From Hydrogenophaga sp. A37 (lineage in GTDB: Bacteria > Pseudomonadota > Gammaproteobacteria > Burkholderiales > Burkholderiaceae_C): DNA of 64,000 bases. Of this stretch, positions 30,052 to 38,364 are shown one piece after another; positions within the stretch are counted from its first letter, which is position 1, and each line of letters opens with the position of its first letter. The notes beneath the pieces are model-generated. The model saw only the letters and a program-made list of their open reading frames with translations, was not told the origin of the DNA and made no database searches. The DNA lies in the NCBI RefSeq assembly GCF_002001205.1, contig NZ_MUNZ01000131.1, forward strand, positions 1 to 64,000, given 5' to 3'. Made by a program: the position numbers and the translations under genes.

Positions 30052-30432
30052 TCATTCCACGCCTTCAGCTGCTGTCTTGGCCCAGACGGCTTTTCGCAAC
30101 CGTTGCGTGATGCCGGCCGGGCTGGCATCGAACTGCCGCTGCGCAATCGACAGAGCGCCCTGGGCCACAGCGGCCTCGGGCAGGGTCAGGGGCAGCCGGC
30201 CCGCCACATGGGAGGCACCAGGCACCGCCTTGGCAATCGCCTGGCGGTTCGGGTGCTCGTCCATGGCGATCAGGTTGTCGGCCTCGCGCACGCCACCGAG
30301 ACACACCCAACCGTCGATCACCTCGACCTTGCGGCCGTCCAGCGTGGTCTTGATGTAGACCGCTTCAACTGCTGCGGTTCCCGAGCCGTCTTGGGCCACG
30401 TCGAGTGCGGTGGTGGTGGCGGGCGTGTTCAT
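30052..30432 (-). CDS. Unrecognised 126-residue nif-cluster protein
   Basis: Not recognised. The start at 30432 (MNTPATTTALDVAQDGSGTA) lies 2 nt after the FeSII gene. The middle, IKTTLDGRKVEVIDGWVCLG and NLIAMDEHPNRQAIAKAV, has alternating strands and a helix suggesting a small globular protein; there is one conserved-looking Cys (GWVCLGG). No signal peptide or known domain. Close linkage to the FeSII gene suggests a related role in nitrogenase protection or electron transfer. Confidence 0.7.
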   Translation of the reverse strand: MNTPATTTALDVAQDGSGTAAVEAVYIKTTLDGRKVEVIDGWVCLGGVREADNLIAMDEHPNRQAIAKAVPGASHVAGRLPLTLPEAAVAQGALSIAQRQFDASPAGITQRLRKAVWAKTAAEGVE

Positions 30433-30434
30433 GG

Positions 30435-30782
30435 TCAGAACTTCACAACGATGTCTTCGTTGCGCACGATGAACTGGCAGGCCAGGCGCCACGGTGGCGG
30501 CAGGTCCTTGGTCTCGGCGTCGGCGATCTGCTGCGCCGTGATCTTGCCGGCCAGCTTCAACACCGTCTTCTCTTTTTCGGTCAGCGCCACGCCATGCGGC
30601 GTGTTGCCCGACAGCACGGTCACCTGCAACTGGCAGGAGCCGCACTCGCCGTTCTCGCACTCGAAATCCAGCGGAATGTCGTTGGCCTTCGCCACCGCCA
30701 GCAGGGTCTTGGTGTCACCCGCGATGGCATAGACCGTGAGGTCCTTCTTCATGCGCGGAGAACTGAATGTCACGTTGGCCAT
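30435..30782 (-). CDS. FeSII (Shethna-type) [2Fe-2S] ferredoxin for nitrogenase protection
   Basis: 115 residues. The cluster ligands are C-x4-C-x2-C in FECENGECGSCQ plus the later Cys in WRLACQFIV. Beyond the ferredoxin fold, the sequence follows Azotobacter FeSII closely as I recall it: the FSSP start, AGDTKTLLAVAKANDIPLDF, LTEKEKTVLKLAGKI, DLPPPWRLACQ and NEDIVVKF. FeSII binds oxidised nitrogenase to form an inactive oxygen-tolerant complex (conformational protection). A plain electron-carrying ferredoxin is the alternative. Lies directly downstream of nifHDK. Confidence 0.85.
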   Translation of the reverse strand: MANVTFSSPRMKKDLTVYAIAGDTKTLLAVAKANDIPLDFECENGECGSCQLQVTVLSGNTPHGVALTEKEKTVLKLAGKITAQQIADAETKDLPPPWRLACQFIVRNEDIVVKF

Positions 30783-30876
30783 AGGGCACCTCTAGAAATT
30801 TGATAGGTCCCGCCAGCGAGCGGGGAGCCGACCTGGGCGTCCACCGAAGACCAGGGGGAGTTCAACTCAGGATGCG

Positions 30877-30942
30877 GTGGAACCGGCTCCGCCGGGCCAC
30901 TCGCATCGCCCCCTGGGGGGTGACGCGAAGCGGCGCAGGGGG
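30877..30942. repeat. Comamonadaceae-type intergenic repeat, copy 2
   Basis: Second copy of the GTGGAACCGGCT...GCGCAGGGGG element seen at 22555-22620. It lies between nifK and the FeSII gene, where its hairpins could reduce read-through or stabilise the nifHDK message. Confidence 0.85.
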
Positions 30943-30947
30943 AACCA

Positions 30948-32507
30948 TCACCTAATGATGTCGTACGAGTAGTCCGTCTTGCCCGGAACAATCGTGTTCG
31001 CATCCAGGGCTTCAAAGAACTCGTCAAGCAGGGTGACCAGCACGCGCATACCGCCTTCGTAGCCCCAGGTGGGGAAACGGTGGTAGTGGTGGCGATCGAA
31101 GATCGGGAACACCATGCGCACCAGCGGCGTCTTGGTGTCGCGTTCCAGGTACTTGCCGTAGGTGTTGCCGATCAGGAAGTCCACCGGCTCGGTGAACAGC
31201 AGCGAACGCAGGTGCCACAGATCGCGCTTGGGGTAGACCTTGCAACCGGCGCCGTAGGGCGAGCTGTCGAACAGGGCCTGGACCTTGATCTCCCACTCTT
31301 TGCCGCCGTTGGTGGCGAGCACGTGCGAGGGTTCGGCACCGAGTTCGAGCAGGAAGCCGGCATAACCCAGCATCTGGTCCGGGTCGCCGTAGAGGGCGAA
31401 GCGTTTGCCGTGCAGGTGGGCCTGGCTGTCGGCCATGGCGTCGACCAGTTCGCCGCGCTCTTTCTCCAGCTCGGCCGGGATCGGCTTGCCGGTCAGGCGC
31501 GAGATTTCCATCAAGAACTTGTCGGTGCCGGCCACGCCCACGGGGGCGTTCAGCGTGACGACTTCCTGGCCGTGTTCGGCGATGAACTTGCTGGTCTTCT
31601 CGCAGCAGAACTCCTGGAACACGATGGTCGCTTTGGCGTGCAGCGCGGCGACCACTTCTTCTTTCGAGGTGCCACCGGCGTACATGCGGAACTCGCCATC
31701 GGTGGGCGTGTTCCAGTTGCCGGACGGGTCACAGATGATGTTCACCTGCACACCGAACAGATCGAAGATGCGGCGGATTTCCTTCATGTTGCCGACGACG
31801 AAGCCGTCGAAGCCACCGATGAAGTTGATGCTCTCGTTGGGCACGCGCACCAGGGGTTCGGTGGTCTTGGCCTTGCCGTCCCAGAAGTGGCGCAGGATGC
31901 CCAGCAGCGCGTTGTCGTAGCCGGTGATGTGGCTGCCCACAAACGCCGGGGTGTGGGCGAACGGCACGTCGAACTCGTCGGGCACGCTGCCTTTTTGCTT
32001 GCTGGTCTTGATGAAGGCGTCGACGTCGTCACCGATCACTTCGGCCATGCAGGTGGTCGAGACGGCGATCATGTCGGGCTTGTACAGGCTGTAGGCGTTG
32101 GCCAGGCCGTCGACCATGTTGTTCAGGCCACCGAACACGGCGGCGTCTTCCGTCATCGAGGAGCTCACGCAGGACGTGGGTTCCTTGAAGTGGCGGCTGA
32201 AGTGCGAGCGGTAGTAGGCCACGCAGCCCTGGCTGCCGTGCACGAAGCTCAGCGTCTTCTGGAAACCGTTGGCCACGTAGACCGCGCCCAGCGGCTGGCA
32301 GGCCTTGGCCGGGTTCACCGACAGGGAATCACGGGCGAAGTTCTTCTGTTTGTAGTCTTCGGTCTTGGTCCACTCGACGATCTGCTTGACCGTTTCGTCG
32401 CTGTGGTTGAACTCGAATTCCGCTTTCTTGTTGCGGAAGATGTCCTGGTACTCGGGCTCACGGAACAGCAGTTCGTGGTCGAGGATCTTGTCGGCTGATT
32501 GGGGCAT
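30948..32507 (-). CDS. nifK: Nitrogenase molybdenum-iron protein beta chain
   Basis: 519 residues. P-cluster cysteines are visible in [30 protein letters not shown] and the downstream [12 protein letters not shown] segment. Also typical: [20 protein letters not shown] and the C-terminus with YDIIR. The start at 32507 ([15 protein letters not shown]) matches NifK; upstream in-frame codons back to 32597 are intergenic. 71 nt after nifD. Confidence 0.98.
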   Translation of the reverse strand: MPQSADKILDHELLFREPEYQDIFRNKKAEFEFNHSDETVKQIVEWTKTEDYKQKNFARDSLSVNPAKACQPLGAVYVANGFQKTLSFVHGSQGCVAYYRSHFSRHFKEPTSCVSSSMTEDAAVFGGLNNMVDGLANAYSLYKPDMIAVSTTCMAEVIGDDVDAFIKTSKQKGSVPDEFDVPFAHTPAFVGSHITGYDNALLGILRHFWDGKAKTTEPLVRVPNESINFIGGFDGFVVGNMKEIRRIFDLFGVQVNIICDPSGNWNTPTDGEFRMYAGGTSKEEVVAALHAKATIVFQEFCCEKTSKFIAEHGQEVVTLNAPVGVAGTDKFLMEISRLTGKPIPAELEKERGELVDAMADSQAHLHGKRFALYGDPDQMLGYAGFLLELGAEPSHVLATNGGKEWEIKVQALFDSSPYGAGCKVYPKRDLWHLRSLLFTEPVDFLIGNTYGKYLERDTKTPLVRMVFPIFDRHHYHRFPTWGYEGGMRVLVTLLDEFFEALDANTIVPGKTDYSYDIIR

Positions 32508-32578
32508 GGTGCTCTCCAGAGGATGTTGAAATTCAAGGAGCGGACGACCGGCAGAGGCCAGGCCGCCCGCAGTCTTCT

Positions 32579-34042
32579 TCAGGCGGCTTTTTTCCACGGA
32601 GCCTTGGTCAGGCTCCAGATGGGCGAGCTGATTGCCATGTCCATGTCACGGGCGAAGATGGCGAAGCCGTCGTAGCCGTGGTACGGGCCGGAGTAGTCCC
32701 AGCTGTGCATCTGGCGGAAGGGCACGCCCATCTTCTGGAACACGTACTTTTCCTTGATGCCCGAGCCCACCAGGTCGGGTTGCACTTGCTCGACGAACTT
32801 CTCGAACTCGTAGCCGGTCACGTCGTCATAGATCAGCGTGCCGTCTTTCACGTAATGCGTGGTGCGCTGGTAGTCGTCGCCGTGGCCGAATTCGTATCCG
32901 GTGCCGACCACGTCCATGCCCAAATCTTCGTAAGCGCCGATCACGTGGCGCGGACGCAGACCGCCCACGAACAGCATGACCTTCTTGCCCTGCAGGCGCG
33001 GCTTGAACTTGTCGATCACGGCCTGCATCAGCGGCTTGTACTTGTTGATCACCTCTTCGGCCTTGGCCTTGATGCTGTCGTCGAAGTGGCTGGCGATTTC
33101 GCGCAGGCTCTTCTCGATCATGGTCGGGCCGAAGAAGTTGTATTCCACCCATGGAATGCCGTACTTCTCTTCCATGTGCCGGCTGATGTAGTTCATCGAG
33201 CGGTAGCAGTGCAGCACGTTGAGCTTGGCCTTGGGCGTGTTTTCGATCTCGGCGATGGTGCCGTCGCCGGACCACTGGGAGATCACGCGCAGACCCATTT
33301 CTTCGAGCAGGATGCGGCTGGACCAGGCGTCACCACCGATGTTGTAGTCGCCGATGATGGCCACGTCGTAGGGCGTGGAGACGAACTCGGGGCGCTTGTT
33401 CGGATCGGTGCGGTCGAACACCCAGTCGCGGATCGCGTCGTTGGCCAGGTGGTGGCCGAGCGACTGGCTCACGCCGCGGAAACCTTCGCAGCGCACGGGC
33501 ACGATGGTCTTGCCTTCGTATTCCTTGCTCTTCTTCTTCGACACGGCTTCGATGTCGTCACCGATCAGGCCGATCGGGCACTCGGACTGGATCGAGATGC
33601 CCTTGTTGAGCGGGAACAACTCTTGAATCTCATCAATGATCTTGTCGAGCTTTTTGTCACCACCGAAGACGATGTCCTTTTCCTGGAAATCGCTGGTGAA
33701 CTGCATCGTCACGAAGGTGTCGATGCCGGTGGTGCCGATGTAGTAGTTGCGGCGTGCAGCCCAGGAGTACTGGCCACAGCCCACGGGACCGTGGCTGATG
33801 TGGACCATGTCCTTGATGGGGCCCCACACCACGCCCTTGGAACCGGCGTAGGCACAACCGCGGATGGTCATGACGCCCGGCAGGGACTTGATGTTGGATT
33901 TGACGCCGCAGTCCGGCTTGCCTTCTTCGAACGAGCCCAGGTGCTTCGCCCTGCGCTTGGCCATCTTTTCGGGATAGGCCTTCAGCACTTCATCGATCAA
34001 GGCTTTGTTCGTGGCCTTGCGGTCTTCAACTGTGGCAGTCAT
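32579..34042 (-). CDS. nifD: Nitrogenase molybdenum-iron protein alpha chain
   Basis: 487 residues binding FeMo-cofactor and sharing the P-cluster. Key segments: [20 protein letters not shown] and [18 protein letters not shown] (P-cluster cysteines), [33 protein letters not shown] (FeMo-co Cys region uses LHCYRS) and [19 protein letters not shown] (His ligand region). This is the Mo form: no vnf/anf-type features. Start at 34042 ([13 protein letters not shown]). Confidence 0.98.
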   Translation of the reverse strand: MTATVEDRKATNKALIDEVLKAYPEKMAKRRAKHLGSFEEGKPDCGVKSNIKSLPGVMTIRGCAYAGSKGVVWGPIKDMVHISHGPVGCGQYSWAARRNYYIGTTGIDTFVTMQFTSDFQEKDIVFGGDKKLDKIIDEIQELFPLNKGISIQSECPIGLIGDDIEAVSKKKSKEYEGKTIVPVRCEGFRGVSQSLGHHLANDAIRDWVFDRTDPNKRPEFVSTPYDVAIIGDYNIGGDAWSSRILLEEMGLRVISQWSGDGTIAEIENTPKAKLNVLHCYRSMNYISRHMEEKYGIPWVEYNFFGPTMIEKSLREIASHFDDSIKAKAEEVINKYKPLMQAVIDKFKPRLQGKKVMLFVGGLRPRHVIGAYEDLGMDVVGTGYEFGHGDDYQRTTHYVKDGTLIYDDVTGYEFEKFVEQVQPDLVGSGIKEKYVFQKMGVPFRQMHSWDYSGPYHGYDGFAIFARDMDMAISSPIWSLTKAPWKKAA

Positions 34043-34132
34043 GGGTAACTCCAATGGATATTTGGTTTTGCTTGGGATTCAAGACCGACCCGCCGGCACA
34101 CGCCAGGCGGATCGGACTTGGGGGCCGGCCGT

Positions 34133-35104
<972 letters not shown>

Positions 35105-35156
35105 TTATTGCTCTAGGTTCACGTCGGCCGGACTGGTGTCCGCGCATCCTCCTCTT

Positions 35157-35172
35157 TGCAGCTTCCGTGCCA
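35157..35172 (-). promoter_or_regulatory. Sigma-54 promoter of nifHDK
   Basis: Minus strand TGGCACGGAAGCTGCA: GG and GC separated by 10 nt, with TGGCACG identical to consensus and one change in the -12 box (CTGCA for TTGCA). Predicted start near 35146, leaving a leader of ~120 nt before nifH. Confidence 0.88.
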
Positions 35173-35191
35173 TGTGGTTTGGCCCCTGTTT

Positions 35192-35207
35192 TGTCGCCCT
35201 TGAAACA
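35192..35207. promoter_or_regulatory. NifA upstream activator site 1 (TGT-N10-ACA)
   Basis: TGTCGCCCTTGAAACA fits the NifA consensus TGT-N10-ACA exactly. It is within a longer dyad (CCTGTTT...AAACAGG). It lies only ~54 nt upstream of the predicted nifH start but ~200 nt from the globin-side start. Confidence 0.7.
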
Positions 35208-35267
35208 GGGCCTCTACAGAGGGAAAAGTGCACTTTTCAGGGCGCGCAACGGCTTCCGAAAGGGCTT

Positions 35268-35288
35268 TGTCCTGTTCCCGACAAAACA
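35268..35288. promoter_or_regulatory. NifA upstream activator site 2 (two overlapping TGT-N10-ACA)
   Basis: TGTCCTGTTCCCGACA (35268-35283) and TGTTCCCGACAAAACA (35273-35288) both fit TGT-N10-ACA. The centre is ~130 nt upstream of the nifH start and ~127 nt upstream of the opposite predicted start, the usual distance for NifA looping, so one site could serve both promoters. Confidence 0.72.
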
Positions 35289-35375
35289 GCGAAATTGTTC
35301 GCACACACACCGCGTCGGCGGGTCGCTGCGGCGGCTTTGTGTCGCATTTGATGGCCGTCGCGCGGCAAATGCGCC

Positions 35376-35391
35376 TGGTACGTTGATTGCT
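35376..35391 (+). promoter_or_regulatory. Sigma-54 promoter for the globin-draTG unit
   Basis: TGGTACGTTGATTGCT has GG-N10-GC spacing and matches the -24/-12 consensus at all key bases. The predicted start would be near 35402, one base before the globin ATG, so the message would be leaderless or the start lies slightly further upstream. A weak AGAGAG ribosome-binding-like run at 35395-35400 would then be untranscribed. Confidence 0.7.
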
Positions 35392-35402
35392 CTTAGAGAG
35401 CC

Positions 35403-35861
35403 ATGAACCTGCCTCACGCGCTCATCCCCGCACCGCTGGCGCCGCCCTCGCACTTTGAAGCGATCGGTGGCCAGGCGGCGGTGGACCGCCTGGTGAATGC
35501 CTTCTATGCGCAGATGGACAGCCGGGCCGATGCCCAGGGCATCCGCGCCATGCACGAGCCCGATCTGGGCCATACCAAAGCCGTGCTGCGGCTGTACCTG
35601 GCCGAGTGGCTGGGTGGCCCCAAGGACTACACCGCGCAGCGCGGCCACCCGCGCCTGCGCATGCGCCACGCGGCCTTTGCCATCGGCGTGCCCGAGCGCG
35701 ACGCCTGGCTCGCCTGCATGGCCGCCGCGATACAGCAGACCGGCGTGCCCCCCGGTTTGCACAGCGTGCTGATGGCGGCCTTCTTCAAGACCGCCGACTT
35801 CATGCGCAACACCCCACACCCCCCGGCAACCCCTGCCAACAACCCGAAGGAAGCTTCATGA
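35403..35861 (+). CDS. glbO: Truncated haemoglobin, group II (TrHbO) type
   Basis: 152 residues with the 2-on-2 globin pattern: FEAIGGQAAVDRLVNAFYAQ (B-helix Tyr), YLAEWLGGPKDYTAQRGHPR, proximal His in LRMRHAAFAIG and the group II G8 Trp in DAWLACMAAAI. Binds O2 or NO. Location opposite nifH and ahead of draT suggests oxygen scavenging, delivery or NO detoxification during nitrogen fixation (inference). The stop overlaps the next start (ATGA). Confidence 0.92.
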   Translation: MNLPHALIPAPLAPPSHFEAIGGQAAVDRLVNAFYAQMDSRADAQGIRAMHEPDLGHTKAVLRLYLAEWLGGPKDYTAQRGHPRLRMRHAAFAIGVPERDAWLACMAAAIQQTGVPPGLHSVLMAAFFKTADFMRNTPHPPATPANNPKEAS

Positions 35862-36463
35862 CCACCCTGGCCACCAAAGAGATCGACGACACCGGGCTTG
35901 CCCGCCTGGAGAGCGAGGGCCGCCTGCTCAACCCGCTGCTCAAGGCCCCCACCAGCAAGTTCGGCCGGGTCGGCTTTCGCGGCGAACTCGCCTTGCGTTT
36001 TGCGCCCAAGCTGGCCGACGAAGCGCGCCCACCCGAACTGATGTGCCCACAGGTCATGGCCATCGGCACCGTGGGTGAAAAGACCCTGCCCTTCTTCGCC
36101 GGTTACCTGCTCAGCTTCGAGAACCTGAAGGACGTGGCCGAGGTGCTGGGCGACTCGCTGAGCGCGGGCGGCAAGTACTTCCTGTTCTGCAACAACATCG
36201 ACCTGTCCAAGAAGTACCAGGTGCCGTACAAGGGCGCGATGTTCTATGTGCTGCCCATCGACGAGTCCACGGTCTACAACGAGATGCTCGATCTGCTGTA
36301 CCTCGAAAAGAACGACCTGAAGAAAAAGGACACCGCCGGCAAGCTCGACGCCGTGGCCGACGCTGCGCTGAAGTTCGACGTCACCTTCGACACCATCACC
36401 TACGCAGAAGGCCTGACGCTTATGGGTCCCGTGCGGAATCCCAACGAAAACCGCCCCGTTTGA
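35858..36463 (+). CDS. Unrecognised 201-residue protein between globin and draT
   Basis: Not recognised. Coupled to the globin (4-nt overlap). Apparently globular and soluble: GRVGFRGELALRFAPKLADE, CPQVMAIGTVGEKTLPFFAG and YFLFCNNIDLSKKYQVPYKG. It has no signal, membrane helix or metal-binding motif. By operon position it may help nitrogenase regulation or oxygen response. Its stop codon lies in the left end of the 36459-36580 repeat. Confidence 0.75.
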   Translation: MTTLATKEIDDTGLARLESEGRLLNPLLKAPTSKFGRVGFRGELALRFAPKLADEARPPELMCPQVMAIGTVGEKTLPFFAGYLLSFENLKDVAEVLGDSLSAGGKYFLFCNNIDLSKKYQVPYKGAMFYVLPIDESTVYNEMLDLLYLEKNDLKKKDTAGKLDAVADAALKFDVTFDTITYAEGLTLMGPVRNPNENRPV

Positions 36464-36580
36464 TCGGTGTCTTCCTGCTGCGCGAACCGATGCTGCATCT
36501 GCGGTGCTCGCCGTACGTGAGTACGGCTCCGCTCCTCAACGCAGCCTCGGTCCGCTCGCGACGGAATCCATCCGATCAAA
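36459..36580. repeat. 122-nt imperfect palindrome with terminal TTTGATCGG/CCGATCAAA
   Basis: The ends are exact inverted repeats and the two halves stay similar toward the centre, where GCCGTAC-GTGA-GTACGGC forms a perfect hairpin. The element begins in the stop codon of the 201-residue gene and ends 16 nt before draT. Size and symmetry resemble a MITE- or REP-type miniature element. It could fold as a long stem-loop in the mRNA and uncouple draTG from the upstream genes. Confidence 0.75.
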
Positions 36581-36596
36581 CCCTCAGGCCGTTGAG

Positions 36597-37442
36597 ATGG
36601 ACGACGATGAGCGCGACCAACCCCCACGCTGGACCAGCACCAACCTGGTGGGTGTGCCCACGGCCTGGCTGGCCAGCACGGGCTTCAATGAGCGCGCGCC
36701 CGAGCTGCACATCGCCGGCACGCGCGAGACCCAGCCGGGTCTCTTCGCGCTGCTGGACCGCTGTAGCGACCTGAGCGAAGCGCGCGAGGTCTTTGTGCAC
36801 TACCTGTCCATCGCCTTCGGCCTGCAAGCGCCCGAGAAACCCGCCAACGGCAGCGCGGCATCGGCCGAGCCACGGCGCTGGCGCGGCAGCTGGCGCCGCC
36901 TGCTGCAGGGCTGGGGCATGGACGCCAACGGCGCGGCGGGCGCCGTGCTCAAGGGCTGGGTAGAGAGCCGCTTCGGCCTCGTGCCCACGTTCCACAAGGC
37001 GCCGCTGGCGCGCTTCCCTTCACCGGCCTGGGTGGCCTACCTGGAAGAAAAAACCAGCAGCCGCCACCACAGCAACAACATCCACCAGCAGCTCGACCTG
37101 TTGTACGAGTTCTGCCAGTGGGCACTGGCCCGCTTCCCACTGCCCCCGCCCCAGATGCAAGGCCGCCACGTGCGGCTCTGGCGCGGCAGCAACCGCGTGG
37201 AAGAGCAGTTGCTGCAGGGCTCACTGCGCGAACGCCAGTGCCGTGTGCGGCTCAACAACATCGTGTCCTTCAGCCTCAGCCCCGAAGAAGCCTCATGTTT
37301 TGGCGACTGGGTGTTCGAGCTGCTGGTGCCCGCCAGCAAGCTGCTGGTGTTCCCCGGCCTGCTGCCGGGCCATGTGTTGCAAGGCGAGCAAGAGGTGATC
37401 GCCCTGGGTGGCGACTACGACGTGGTGGCGCGCTATGACTGA
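36597..37442 (+). CDS. draT: NAD(+)-dinitrogen-reductase ADP-ribosyltransferase DraT
   Basis: 281 residues. Inactivates nitrogenase by ADP-ribosylating the NifH Arg when ammonium rises or energy falls. Family start STNLVGVPTAWLASTGFNE; the R-S-E triad of ADP-ribosyltransferases appears as LWRGSNRVEE, NNIVSFSLSPEEA and GEQEVIALGGDYDV. The start at 36597 is the first ATG after the repeat in this frame. Overlaps draG by 8 nt. Confidence 0.96.
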   Translation: MDDDERDQPPRWTSTNLVGVPTAWLASTGFNERAPELHIAGTRETQPGLFALLDRCSDLSEAREVFVHYLSIAFGLQAPEKPANGSAASAEPRRWRGSWRRLLQGWGMDANGAAGAVLKGWVESRFGLVPTFHKAPLARFPSPAWVAYLEEKTSSRHHSNNIHQQLDLLYEFCQWALARFPLPPPQMQGRHVRLWRGSNRVEEQLLQGSLRERQCRVRLNNIVSFSLSPEEASCFGDWVFELLVPASKLLVFPGLLPGHVLQGEQEVIALGGDYDVVARYD

Positions 37443-38364
37443 TCGCTTCGACCGCGTGCTCGGCGCCTACCTGGGTCTGGCCATCGGCGACGCGCTGGGC
37501 GCGACGGTGGAGTTCATGCGCCCGCGCGAGATCGCGCTGCAATACGGCGTGCACCGCGACATCGTGGGCGGCGGCTGGCTCAAGCTCGCGCGCGGCCAGG
37601 TCACCGACGACACCACCATGAGCCTGGCCCTGGGCGCGGCCCTTCTGCAGGGCGGCCCACAGGCCCTGCAAAGCCACGCCCTCGGCGACGACGCGCTGGT
37701 GCACACCATCGGCCTGGCCTTTGTGAAGTGGTTCCAGGCCAAGCCGGTGGACATCGGCAACACCTGCCGGCGCGGCATCTTGCGTTACCTCCACGAGCGC
37801 AGCCTCGCAGGCCCCTACAACACCGGCGACGGCGGCAACGGCGCGCTGATGCGCAACCTGCCCGTGGCCCTGGCCACGCTGGGCGACGACGCGGCCTTCG
37901 AGCGCCTGTCCCTCGCTCAGGCGCGCCTGACGCACCACCACCCGCTGTCCGACGCCGCCACGCTGGGCTTCGGCCACCTCGTGCGCCGCCTCATCGATGG
38001 CGCCAGCCACGCGGACAGCCTGGTCTGGATGGACCGCTGGATCGAACAGAACCCGGCCTTCAACTTCGTGCCCTACCGCGGCCACGCCACCGCCTATGTG
38101 GTGGACACGGTGCAGACCGTCTTGCACTTCTACACATTGCACAACGACTTCGAAGAAGCCCTGATCAGCACCGTGAACCAGGGCGACGACGCCGACACCA
38201 CGGGCGCGCTGATCGGCATGCTGGCCGGTGCGCGCTGCGGCGCCGCCGCCCTGCCCCGGCGCTGGCTGCAGCGCCTGCAGCCGCAGACCGTGATGGCCAT
38301 CACCGACCAGTGCAGCGGCCTGCTCGCGCTCTCGCGCGGCCCGGCGGAGGCGCCCCATGGCTGA
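37435..38364 (+). CDS. draG: ADP-ribosyl-[dinitrogen reductase] hydrolase DraG
   Basis: 309 residues. Removes ADP-ribose from NifH and restores activity; a binuclear-metal ADP-ribosylglycohydrolase. Motifs: LGAYLGLAIGDALGATVEFM, metal ligands in QVTDDTTMSLALG and NQGDDADTTGALIGMLAGA. The start overlaps draT and the stop overlaps the next gene, so the set is one coupled operon. Confidence 0.96.
   Translation: MTDRFDRVLGAYLGLAIGDALGATVEFMRPREIALQYGVHRDIVGGGWLKLARGQVTDDTTMSLALGAALLQGGPQALQSHALGDDALVHTIGLAFVKWFQAKPVDIGNTCRRGILRYLHERSLAGPYNTGDGGNGALMRNLPVALATLGDDAAFERLSLAQARLTHHHPLSDAATLGFGHLVRRLIDGASHADSLVWMDRWIEQNPAFNFVPYRGHATAYVVDTVQTVLHFYTLHNDFEEALISTVNQGDDADTTGALIGMLAGARCGAAALPRRWLQRLQPQTVMAITDQCSGLLALSRGPAEAPHG

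Noticed and set aside
30783-30947. A small nif gene such as nifT in the nifK-FeSII gap
   Set aside because: No frame there resembles NifT; most of the gap is the dispersed repeat.
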